A DNA stretch of 64,000 bases from Antennarius striatus. Lineage: Eukaryota > Chordata > Actinopteri > Lophiiformes > Antennariidae. Under the pieces are notes generated by a model, which worked only from the letters and a program-made list of their open reading frames with translations, had not been told where the DNA came from and did no database searches. The translations under genes and the position numbers were made by a program. Within the stretch, counting starts at the first letter, position 1. Each line of letters opens with the position of its first letter. This document shows positions 22,968 to 34,179 of this stretch, one piece after another. Where the stretch lies: contig NC_090782.1 in NCBI RefSeq assembly GCF_040054535.1, positions 20,553,001 through 20,617,000 on the forward strand, in the 5' to 3' direction.

Positions 22968-25900
22968 TTAGGTGTCTGTTGGAGTTGCCAGGTCCTGATA
23001 AAAGTTCTCAATCTGCTCCTTGTACATTTCCACCACCACTGGCCTCTTTAGCTTCATGGTAGGACCTGTTGAACAAGACAAAGAATTCACAAGATTTAGC
23101 TCATACAATAAAGCAAATTATAAATGAACCATTTTTGTGAGTAGTCTTGAGTGTCAAAACACCTTTTTGTAGCTCAGGATTATTTCAAATTCCAGGCACT
23201 GCATTGTAAATATGCTATTTCATAATTCCAAAAGTCAAGATCTATGTTACATCCCAGTCCCACTCACCGAGTTCCCCTCCTGATACGGAGAAATCCCGAT
23301 CCAGAATGACCCACTTCTGAATGCGCTGAGCATTGGAGGTTGCCTTCTTATTAACACGGTTGATTCCGTCCTGAATGGCATCGTGGATCACTTTATCTCG
23401 ACCCTCTACGATCTCTGAGACTCGCATGGCGCTGCTGCCCAGCTTCCGACAGATCTCTAGAGCTTCTGCAGTCAGCTCATCCTCAGGGTCGCCTGACTCT
23501 GCGTTTACCTGAGACTGGAGAGATAAGTACCGTTGATTTCATTTTCTCATTCATGTTGCCTCACACATTATCCATCTTCTCAAGTACTTTCTTTTTTGTC
23601 ATCTACAGCCGTTTATCCACCTTATGGGTCACAGGTCAGCTTGAGGCCATCTCAGCCGACTACACTTCACTGGATATTAGTGAGTGTAGTACTGCAAATT
23701 CACCACTAGATGGCTGCATCAAGGGAGAAATGCCCATGACTCTCTTGTGGAAGGTCATTTTTCTTTCAATGAAGGGAATATGCGTAAATGCTAACAATCA
23801 GTCATGTTTTGAAATGCACATCTCCAGATAGCGCTGGTAATGGATTGTAGTGTTGACACGATTCACTGGTCACCAGCCTTTTATATTGGTCTTTATAAAA
23901 GCAAGTACTCGGTGAGACATTCATGAAAGTTTGAATGTAGCAAGGGAGAACATATTGGGTAGATTCATAAAACAATAATCAAATTAGCAGTGCTTTTTTG
24001 AATTTCATAAAACTAAACCCAGGTTAGAGTCTGTAGACTTACCTTGATGGTGAGAAGTATAGAAAGAAACTTCCTCTTGTCTCCGACCAGCATGGCATTG
24101 CTGATGAGTGGCAGGGCCTCCTTCACTGCATCCTCTATGAGAACAGGAGGAACGTTCTCTCCTCCTGCGGTGATGATCATCTCTGGGAAATCAACAGAAA
24201 TGTACTCACAGATTAAAGGAAAAGTCTAAGGATAGCCTTTTAAGTTGTATTGCTCAAACAGGAAATACAGAATTCAAACCTTTAATTCTTCCAGTGATGT
24301 AGAGGAATCCATCCTTGTCATGTTTGCCCAGGTCGCCAGAGTGCACCCATCCCTCTGCATCTACAGTCTCGTCAGTCTTTTCGGGCATGTTGAGGTAACC
24401 CATGAAGACATGACGGCCCCAGAAACAGATCTCGCCAATTCCATTTTCGTCTGGGTTGTGTAACTTTGTCTTGCACCCAGGAAGTTCTTTACCACAACTG
24501 TGAGACAAATAAAAAAATTTAAAAATGGAAATTCACCATCAAATGTCGAATTGGATTTGTCAACGAAAAGAAATTTAATGAGGTTAGAAGAAAAAAAAGA
24601 AAAAGAAAGAAGAAATCACCTGGTGAGTCTGAAGGCTGCAGCGAGGGAGAAAGTGTGAGGGCCAGTGCTCTCGCTCATTCCATAGAGCTCATAGATGGGA
24701 ATATTAAGGCTGAGGAAGAACTCCAGTGTGTCTTTGGTGATGGGAGCAGCGCCTGTGAAGCACTTAGTGCAACGCTCAAGGCCGAGAGCCTTACGAACCC
24801 TTTTGAACACAAGCTTTTTGGCTAAATGGTATTTGATCGGTATTCGGCCAACATGTCCAGCCCTGAGGAGGAAGATGCAAAAACAAGCAAATGAGAATGT
24901 TTGCAATGAGTATCTCAAGCCTCTGGATGTTATATTGTTGTCACGGCTACGTCTCTGCAATATTGCGTTGATGACAGGTACAGAGCCTCTAGAGTGGCAG
25001 ACTGGGGTGTTTCTCCTTTTTATGAAGGAGGGACCAAAGAGTGTGTTCCAACAAACTGCCGGACTCTCCTGGAGAGGACCCTGTTAGTTACCCTTCAGAT
25101 CCAGTAAGAACAACGCAGTTTTCGCCCTGGTCGTGGAACACTGAACTACTTCTATACTCTTCTGAGGCTGCTGGAGGGAGCATAGGAGTTTATTCAACCA
25201 GTACTTTTTTGACCTGGAGAAGGCTTACAACCGTGTCGCCCCAGCCATCCATTGGGTAGTGCTTTTGGAGTATGGGGTGGACGTCTCATCTTTATGGGAT
25301 GTTCAGTCTCTGTATTCTGGAATCAGAGTCTGGTTCACATTGCCAGCAGTAAGTCAGACTCACTTCCAGTTGTGGTTGGACTCCGCCACGACTGCCCCTT
25401 ATCACCGGTTCTGTTCATAACGTTTTTGGACAGAATCTGTAGGTGCATCCAAGTGACGAAGAGTGTTGGGTGTGAAGCGGCGATATAAATCTATAAATCT
25501 GAGACCATGGTCCTCAGCAGAAAAAGTGTGGAGGGCCCAATCTGAGCTGGAGAGGAGCCCCTCAAACAGAGGAGTTCAAGTATCTGAGTATCAGAGATTC
25601 TTGAACTGCTCAAAACTGAAACAGGGAATAGACAGGTGATCGGTGTGGTGTTCACAGTGATGCGGTTGCTCTAGTGGTCCGTAGGGATGAAATGGGAAAT
25701 AAAATAAGGTAAAGATAAACCTTTATTGTCCCACAGTGGGGAAATTTGTGAGCCACAAGGTGAAACTCACCATTTACAACTCTGTCCACAATCCAACCCT
25801 CACCTATGGTCTTAAGCTCTGGGCAATGACCGAAAAGGTAAGATTGAGAGTATTCCACGCATGTTCATCAGGGAGGAGACCCAGAGGCAGACCCCTGACT

Positions 25901-28900
25901 AAAGCCTTGGGATCCTCCTGGAGGAGTTGGTGGAGATGTCTGGGGAGAGGAATGTCTGAGCATCCCAGCTCAAACTTAAAGTTTGACAATTGTATTCAGA
26001 AGAATGAAGTGCTAATGCAGCACAAATATTGACCCAGCTGCGTTATTTTTGTACAATAAAGTTACTTGCTTAAGTCATACCGTCTTTTCTATACTTATCC
26101 TGTCTATACTTGGTGAACAAATATCTCAACACAAACACAGACTGCCTATTGCATGACCTGATCAACTTGTCAATTGGCCTGAACAAAAAAAACACCATGC
26201 AGTGTTTCTTAAAACTCATCCTGGGGGCACTATGAATGCATGGTCCCCACAGGATGAGTTTTAGGAACTTTATTACTTATTTATAAGAAAAAATTAGAAT
26301 ATGAGGGAAACAAATTAATTGTCTGCGCTATTTCGGAATGCAAAGTCTTCTCTCAAATCACTCATGACTGATGTTGGAGTCAGGGCATCAACATAAACTC
26401 TATCTATCCTCATCACTTATACGTACTGATTCATTTTGGCCAGATTATATTGCAGACCAATATCTTTGGCCCAGGCAGCCATCTTCTTGCGCATGGTTGA
26501 AGACTGGACTCCAACGAGTTTCATTTTTTCTTGCATCTTCTCCCAGACACGTGGGACGCCCAGGAACGCAGTGGGATGCACCTCATTCATGGTGTTTACT
26601 AGAGAGCCCTGATAGAGGAAACACAAACATCCCTCAAAAAAGAGAAGAATCTGCTTCTATCTTATGTCTGTATGAAAATACTGTCCATTGATAGAATTGC
26701 ACTCAAAGCTTTGCAGTAAACAATGGCCGGTTTATTTTTAGTAGTCCTGGATTTGTATAGTCATGACTCATAGGTACAGTGGATGTGTCTCACCTTCAGT
26801 GCATCTTGCTGAGCAAAGCAAGTCTTCCCTCCGATTTTCAAGATGATCCAGATGTCGATCATCTGTGCGGCGATATGACTGAGTGGCAGGTAGCTGACCA
26901 CCACCTCCTGATTTAGATGGGGTTCCTTCAGATTTGCGTAGCGGCTGACAGATAGTGCAGTCCAGGTTATCTGAGGAGAAAGAAGAAGACAAGTCATGGG
27001 CATGTTGCTGATATGTGTATCACAAAAAAAATTCCACTGACTTGGCTCTGACTGATGGACCATCATGCTGTGGGATGGTGGGCCATTGCTTTCATGGGAA
27101 AAAACTTACAAAGCAAATTACCTAATGAGCACATTTTTCAATCCCTCGAGTGAAATTTGTTGTAACATATCTAAGTAGCCAAACTTATGTCACATCTCTT
27201 ACGTTATCATGGCTGAGCATGACTCCTTTGGGCTGTCCTGTGGTTCCTGAGGTATAGATGAGCGTGCAGCATTGGTTGGGCTTCTGACTGGAGATGATAG
27301 CATCAAGGGGTTCTTCAGGCTCATCACATCCGAGCTTCATGAACTCGTCCCACTGCAGCACAAACAAAATCACTGAGAAGATGTTGGCTAGTTGAAATAT
27401 TTCATATTACTCATATGCCCATCAAATCCTTACTGAGTATAGATTTGGTCTCTTCTCCTCCATTTCATCTCTGTATAGGATAATTGCTTTTAAGTGTGGT
27501 AGCTGGTCTTCAATCTTTCAGCAAACAAAATAAAACATGAGTACATAATGGATTGCTTGCAGGTAATGAGAAAGTGAGTCAGTGCGCTGATTTCTACAGA
27601 ACCAGAATTCATCTCACACGTTCTGATCTCACCTGAAGGATCTTCTCCAGCTGTTTGTTGTTCTCCACCACAATGATGTTGGCCTTGGAGTTTTCTGCTA
27701 CATACTGGCAGGCTTCAGCAGAGTTGGTGGTGTAGATCCCCACACCAAACCCACTGCAACACATATGACAAGCCTGATTTAACATCGTCTCTTCAACATG
27801 TTGTACCCCTAGAGATATTCTGGAAGGTTTGTATCAATAAACCAGCTTCCAAATAGTGGATTAAAAGATGATCATACCAATAATAATTTCAACTTCTCTA
27901 CAGAGCGGTGATGTCAAAGTTAAATACACAGAGGGCCAAATTTGCTACAAGCTGAGGGCCGAACTGGTTCAATGTTTATGAAAACATTTTGAAATGACAC
28001 ACACACAACCAAAATGGAATGAGAGCGGGACTCACCCTGCCAGGATGGCTCCAATGTCGGCGATAAACCACTCGGTGGAGTTGAAACCCAAGATGCCGAC
28101 ACTGTGATACCTTTCCAAGCCGAGCTGTAGAGAGACGAAACCCACTTTTAAAGACCAATACAAAAGGGAGGAAAGGGAATACTTATTGGGAATACTGCTT
28201 GATCATTTCATGCATGTGACTGCTCTTCTCAGTGGATGGCGATGACATGAATCACCTTAAGGAAGCTCTTGGCAGCCGTGCGACAGGCCTGGTAATATTT
28301 CTTATAGGTCATGGTCTTCTGCTCCTCTCCCTCCTTCCAGCTGAAAGCCGTGTAGTTACCAAATCGTTTCACAGACAAGGAGAACATATCATTTATGGTC
28401 AAAGCCGTCCTCGCGGCCATGCCGGAATCTTCCATCCTTAGTTTCACCTCCACGTCACCCTGGGATGTCCACAGGGGGAGTTCTCCTGCTGCTGGCATGG
28501 ACTTTGAACTCCGGGCTTTCGCTAGAAGGCAGGGCATTTAGAGATAAATAAGCAAATAGCTGCCAAGGGATTTCAGTGATGCACATGCAAAACTAAATTC
28601 TGACAGTGTCCCCCTAATCTTCATTAAAAATATTGCTGTGATCATAAGGTAAGGGCGTCTGCCCCCCGGACTGAAGTCTAGAGGTTGTTCCAGAGTAAAG
28701 GAGCCAGATAGCTAAAACTTCTGTTCTACTAAGCTTGACGGGTTTTCAAAAATCCTGCATCCTCAGAGACTAAGATCCCAGGGACGGTGATACGGTTCTG
28801 TGATATTTTCCATGTAAGACAGAGCCTCATCGTGAAGACCTTTACATGTGATCATGAGAATCTTGAATTTTATTTTTACTGGGAGCTAATGTTAGTTTAC

Positions 28901-29178
28901 CAGGACAGGAGAGATGTGCTCCCCCAGTTTCTCCTCCCAGTTCAAGTCAGTAGGCGGGCAGCTACATTATGAGCTAATTGTAAAATCCTCATAGAGGAGC
29001 TTGGACATCTTGATTGTAAGAATTGCAGTATTCTAATCCAGAAGTCTAATCTGAATGAATGAATGAATGAATGAATGAATGAATGTCACCATCTCTACAT
29101 CTTCCAGTAAAGTATGTATATATTGCAATGATTTAATAAAGTGTAAGACTTACATGCACGTGTTGTGTCTTCCCCCAT
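22968..29178 (-). CDS. acsbg2: Acsbg2-like acyl-CoA synthetase, copy B
   Basis: Bubblegum-type acyl-CoA synthetase, likely membrane-associated by family. Exons, 5' to 3': 29178-29154, 28521-28256, 28124-28036, 27753-27633, 27514-27434, 27352-27203, 26970-26794, 26608-26427, 24862-24620, 24497-24280, 24182-24043, 23514-23268, 23065-22968. Total 2037 nt, 678 aa, no stop or frameshift. Motifs: [50 protein letters not shown]. Shortest N-terminus of the three (exon 1 is eight codons, MGEDTTRA). The tail ends DLATPTDT, because a one-base difference from copy C brings the stop forward. An alternative start is the ATG at 28537 if the first exon is skipped. A LINE fragment enlarges the intron 24863-26426. 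Confidence 0.92.
24980..25985 (+). mobile_element. Degraded LINE (non-LTR retrotransposon) reverse-transcriptase fragment
   Basis: Frame-shifted remnants: [11 protein letters not shown] and [18 protein letters not shown], then [14 protein letters not shown] (family usually [14 protein letters not shown]), [20 protein letters not shown] and [10 protein letters not shown]. It matches a common teleost LINE reverse transcriptase in the order fingers, palm, thumb, but with gaps and stops. Present only in copy B; the matching copy C intron is about 1 kb shorter. Confidence 0.75.
29050..29085. repeat. (GAAT)n microsatellite
   Basis: About eight GAAT units just downstream (minus sense) of copy B exon 1; possibly the tail of an old retroposon. 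Confidence 0.9.
29154..29178 (-). CDS. acsbg2: Copy B first coding exon (inferred)
   Basis: ATG GGG GAA GAC ACA ACA CGT GCA T then GTAAGT: 25 nt ending in phase 1, matching the acceptor phase at 28521. It aligns codon for codon with the last nine codons of copy A exon 1. The copy B ATG corresponds to a GTG in copy A, and the copy A ATG to a GTG in copy B, so the two genes start 13 codons apart. Confidence 0.58.
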
Positions 29179-29487
29179 TGCAATACTTTGCACTGTTTCA
29201 CAAAAAGGATGTGTCACTACTGACACTTGTCACTCAAAAAACATACTGACTGTGTATTTGATCAAAGCTATAAAGTTCATAGCACGTACATCAAAGACAT
29301 GAAAGGCCACCTTTTATCATCAGTAAGATAAAAGGTGAGTTTTATCAGTTTCCTTTGTCTTATTCTTCTTTGATCTTTGATCATATTTTCTTGTGCTATG
29401 GTCTTTGCTATGGTTGTGCGAACTAACAAAGCGACAAACGCAATTAGAAGTAGATAACAATCAAGAATACTTACACCCTGTTGTTGA

Positions 29488-30748
29488 TAGACTTATTTTT
29501 CCCCCCCTTGCATGGAAACAAGGTTTTCACAATACTGGACCTGAGTGCCTACCACCACTGGATTAGGGAGAGGGATGAGTGGAAGATGGCATTCAATTCA
29601 CCACTTGGCCATTTTGAGTTCCTTGTGACGCGTTTTGGTTTACAAAATGCTCCTGCAGTTTTTCAGTGCTTCATGTAGGACGCACTTAGACATTTAATAG
29701 GGCAGTTTGTTTTTGTTTATTTGGATGAAGCAATTTTCTCATCTGATCTCAACATTCATCAACAGCACATCCATTTGGTTCTCCAATGACTTTTGGAGAA
29801 CAGCGTATTCGTCAAGGTGTTGAAGAGAGAGTTCCAGTTAACTAAAGTGTTTTTTGGTTTTGTCACTGTGCACAGACAGGTAATCATAGATACGGCTGAG
29901 GCGAAAATTGTTTCTGGTCTGCCTACACCCACCTCAACCCAAAAGTTTTTGCAGCGCTTTTTGGGCTTTGCAAATTTCTATAGGCGGTTCATTAAGAACT
30001 ATTCCTGCCTAGCAGCCCCTCTCACTACTCTGACTCCTACCACCAAAACCTTCCACTGCACAGCAGAAGCTGACATAGCCTTCCAGGAACTTAAGCATTG
30101 AGTTACCACAGCTCCCATATTTACCCAGGTTGACCCTGAGCTTCAGTTCATTGTGAAGGTGGATGCATCTGAGACTGGGTTCACAGCTATTCTGTCTCAG
30201 TGTTCCCTCATAGACCATAAACTGCATCTTTGTACTTTTTATTCCCACAAGCCCTCCTCCCCTGAACAGAATTGTAATGTTGGGAACCGGGAGCGTCTGG
30301 CTGTTAAGCTGGCCCTCAAGAAATAGTGTCACTAGTTGGAGGGAGTCAAACTACCATTCATCGTGCGGACAGACCACTGAAAATCGCCTACAAGCAAGCC
30401 AGGGGGACCTTGTTTTTTGGGAAGCTTAATTTCACATTGACTGACTTCCAGAAACACAAAACCTGACGCCCTGTTCCGTCAGTTTACGGCCAACCCTCCT
30501 TCTCAGTCTGACCCCATGCTGCCTCCCTCCTGCTTTGTCACACTGGGAACCTGGGACAGAGAATCTCATGTCTGCCAGGCCCAGCTGACCCAGGCTGATC
30601 CAGGCAAGGCCTCCCCTTACTCTCTTTTTGTGGCTGATTTAGTCCACTCATAAGTCCTCCAATGGGTCCATTGAAAGAGGCTGACCTGCTATCCCGAGGT
30701 GGGTTGTACCTTGGCCTTCCTTCATCGGTGCTTCTGGTGGATGACTGG
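29488..30748 (+). mobile_element. Degraded Ty3/gypsy retrotransposon fragment (RT and RNase H)
   Basis: Order of remnants: [11 protein letters not shown], then [16 protein letters not shown] (RT), FVYLDEAIFSS where the family has a YLDD-type catalytic motif, then FLGFANFYRRFIKNY (connection), then VKVDASETGFTAILSQ and NRERLAVKLALKK (RNase H). Stops and shifts break the frame and no LTRs were seen. Inactive. The A-B spacer at about 20640-20660 retains the uninterrupted flanks (AAAGACATCAGGGAATTTGT), so the insertion followed the duplication. Confidence 0.85.
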
Positions 30749-31395
30749 AAAAAGACATCAGAGAATTTGTCAGTTTGATCTGTGCAAGGAATGAATCATC
30801 TACTCAACCCAGGATGAAGTATTCTGCCCCCTACCTGTGTCCAGTCCTACCCCTGCACAAGCTCCCATTTTCTCGAGAAACTGCTGACCCCTTATTGTTG
30901 CCTTTTCCATTTACATGGCATACACACAGATATACCAGTTTTTATGGTGGTTATATCATTTTATTTTTTTGTACTTATCAGCCACACCTTAAAGACCTGT
31001 CCGTGAAAATATTGTCTGACGTTAAACCGGTCCATGGGGCGAAAGGTTGGGAGCCTCTGCTCTATGATGAAGTGGACAATGATAACACACACACGCAAAC
31101 ATTCTTGTCTCTGTGCTAATGCGGCTTGCCCTTCAGTTATTCATCTGGATTTTTTTTTTTAAAGCTTGACGTTACGCTGCCACCATGTGGCAACATGATG
31201 CAAGTTAACAAGTTAATCCCATTTTTTATTTGATTTATTCTTCTACAGCCACTTATCCATCTTGCAGGAGCTGGAGCCTATCTCAGCTAGCTATAGACGA
31301 GAGGCGGGGTACACCTTGGATGAGACGCCATCTCATTGCAGTTATTTGAAATCATATTATTAATAAAGTTATTGAGCACTGTGTTCTATCTGCCA

Positions 31396-31615
31396 GATCT
31401 TTGACCGCTGTGTGACCCGGTTGTGGCCGTGTGGGAAGGGTTCATGTAAAGTTCAAGTGATGGTCAGTGCAGACGGTGGGGTGAAAAGGACAAGCACCAG
31501 GCTGGGCCGTAACGCTGGTGATGCATTGACCATCTATCGGGGAAATGTCACCATGGGGAGGGAAAGGGATAGAGGCTGAACAATATAATGCACTCTGTAG
31601 CAGTTCTGCATGAGG
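31396..31615. repeat. Conserved block, copy 3
   Basis: Near-identical to 20836-21055, with visible differences only at a few positions (GGGAAAGGGATAGAGG for GGGACAGGGACAGAGG). Similarity continues to about 31800. Confidence 0.85.
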
Positions 31616-31984
31616 TAATTGTGTGAGAACTCACTCTGAGCTGCATCAGTGTCAATCAATCCTGCATTATAATAATAACAACAATAATAACAGGCCATAT
31701 TTTGACACCATTAAAATTTGCTTTCATAACTAGTTTAATATCTGGTTTTCAAATAAATGGTACCACAATTTTACTAGTCAATCACTTGATGATTGATCAA
31801 CAGCTTTGATAATCAATTTGAGTAATATATTTGCCCCAGCCAATGGAAAATAAGAGGGTACACACCTTGCTGGCACAAGGGACTTCCTGTCCCTATCTTC
31901 TTCAAAACTTGATAGAATTACACACATGCTCATTGTGTGTATTTCATGATTGGTTCCTTCAATTTCCTTAATTTTACTGTGCTG

Positions 31985-32031
31985 ATATTTCCTATGCATT
32001 TACTCACATTGAGTAAATGCATAGGAAATAT
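31985..32031. repeat. Perfect inverted repeat, 22-bp arms, 3-nt loop
   Basis: Left arm ATATTTCCTATGCATTTACT then CA, loop CAT, right arm exactly complementary. The homologous stretch near 21943-21990 has only the left-arm sequence, so the palindrome arose after the duplication. Confidence 0.92.
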
Positions 32032-32247
32032 ACATTTACTCAATGTAACTGAGTAATGGTCTATCTAGTTTTGTGTATCAGGCCCACCTGTATCTTTGGA
32101 CACAAATTTTGACAAGCAATGAAACATTTTTTAAAGATTCCTGTTAATATCCCAATGAAGAAGTTAATAAGTTAATGACACCATATATATGGAATTCTTT
32201 CAATACGACTAACTTCATAATTAAAAATCATGGCAGACAAAATGCTG

Positions 32248-32582
32248 GACGGCACGGTGGCGCAGTGGTTAGCGCTGTCGCCTCACAACACAGCGGTTCC
32301 GTGTTCGAGTCCCGCTCTGTGTGGAGTTTGCATGCTCTGCCGTGTCTGCGTGGGTTCTCTCCGGGTTCTCTGGCCTCCCACCTCCAAAAGCATGCGCTTC
32401 GGGTTGATTGGCCGTAGGAGTGTGTGTGCGTGGTAGTCTGTCTTTGTGTGTGGCTCCGCGGTGCACTGGCGTCGTGCCCGGAGTGTCCCCCGCCTCACGC
32501 CCTATGCCAGCTGAGATAGGCTCCAGCTCCCCGTGACCCGCTGCAACGGATAAAGCGGCAGAAAATGAGTGAATGAATGAAT
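32248..32582 (+). mobile_element. SINE-like element with tRNA-like head and TGAA tail
   Basis: GGACGGCACGGTGGCGCAGTG head, CGTGTTCGAGTCCC B-box-like motif, GGAGTTTGCATGCTCTGCCG body, TAGGCTCCAGCTCCCCGTGA 3' part and (TGAA)n tail. In copy B the flanks are joined directly (CATGGCAGACAAAAT near 22190), an empty site. Confidence 0.8.
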
Positions 32583-32769
32583 TTCAGAAAAAATAACTTG
32601 TAACTTTGCGCAAACTTTCTACTGATGTTTTCGTAATAGCCTTTTTTGTGTTGTAGTTATGCCCAGTATCACTGCAAAAAAAACAAACAACTACTTTATA
32701 TTCATACATGTCAATAAATAGATCATAAACACGAAAAACACAGAGGTCCGTCGATCAGCTTAACCGATT

Positions 32770-32775
32770 TTTATT
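32770..32775 (-). terminator. acsbg2: Candidate polyadenylation signal of copy C
   Basis: AATAAA on the minus strand, 1.4 kb past the stop; homologous to the copy B signal at 22376-22381. Nearer hexamers such as that at about 33003 are alternatives. Confidence 0.35.
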
Positions 32776-34179
32776 CCATAACCGATCGAAGACAAATTCA
32801 CAAACCCATTTCTCCAACAGCGTCATGCATCGTTCAGTTAAGTTCTTTCTGGTCAGGTAAATCCAGTTTTCTGTTCAGGGTCTTGTGAGCTCTCAAAACT
32901 TTGAGAGGATTGATAATAAGATTTGTGTTGAATAGTCAATAATTGCTATAATTAAAACATCAGAAAAAGGAGACATCTTTGATGTTATAATTAGATACAA
33001 AACCTTTATTGTAGGCTGTTAAACAATTGTAATTGAAGTTCAATGCACATTTTAGGTTTCAAACTATTTAAAGACCACAACTCTGGATTAAACCTTCATT
33101 TCCTCACTTAACTTCATTCATATGTGAAGGGTTTCATTTTTACCTTGAACTTCAGTTACTTTGATGAAACTATCATCTCCAGTCCTTCACTTTTGCTATA
33201 AATACCTATTAGCTTATTAACAATTACTTTATACATGAGATGAGTTTTTTGGAGTCCAAAAGCTTTTTTTCCTTCCGTAAAATGTTTTCTTTTTGAGAAT
33301 TTATGAATCCTATCTTCAAGCAATTTTGAGCCTTTTAGGTGTGAAACATAACCATATGAACAAACAACCAAGGCCAGATGACACATTCAACATAATCCTA
33401 CATAAATTCTAACCTATGTACATTTTCTTTACACTTCCTTTCATGTTTGAGCACAAGAGACAGTGCAAAAAATGTTGAGTAAACAGCAGAAAAATCAAAT
33501 CACAATACAATCATAGACAAATAAAAGAAGATGTAGGCAAAAATCATTTACAAAATCACAGCACAGCACCCAGACTCACAGATCAACAGTCTGACTTCAT
33601 TACAAATGGCAAAAGATATGGCTTCAGTGGTGTATTTTTACATGTCAGAAAACAACATTTAGATGCTAGATATGAGATAGACTTCAAAACACCTCTAACA
33701 TGTTAGCCATTGTTGACTTAATGTATATATTAAGACATGTCAAAAAAAAATTATTTCCTTTGGAACCCAACAGACAGATGAAGAGAATTACCAAGTACAT
33801 GTAAAAGACCAGTCAACATTGAACTGAATTTCACACAAATTTTGGCAAACTGAATATAAATATGATCAAAAACAGTCCACCTTAACCATAAACCTGTTGT
33901 TGGATTTTCTCTTCTATTTCAAGTAAAGCAGAGTGATGAACCGTCTTACGTACAGCGGCAGCTACTTCATCTATCCTATTTTTATCCAAATAAATAGTTG
34001 AATTATAAACCATAAAGCTATTTCACAATGGCTTCTTTTTTCACTTTCCTTTTGGACAACACCTACAGACAAACCATGAAAGAACAGCCAAAAACGAAGG
34101 CAATCAAAACATGAGTGAATGGCAGCAAGAACAGATCAACTAAATAATTCTGGATCTCACTGCCTGTGGAGAATGAGCT

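Larger units (their letters stand above)
30750..34179. other. Spacer between copies B and C
   Basis: No independent gene. Holds the third conserved block (31396-31615), a perfect hairpin (31985-32031), a SINE-like insert (32248-32582) and the copy C 3' region. Largely alignable with 20640-22967. Confidence 0.65.

Noticed and set aside
29488-30748. Functional retroelement or domesticated gene
   Set aside because: Several stops and frame breaks, an altered catalytic motif and no LTRs show a dead fragment.
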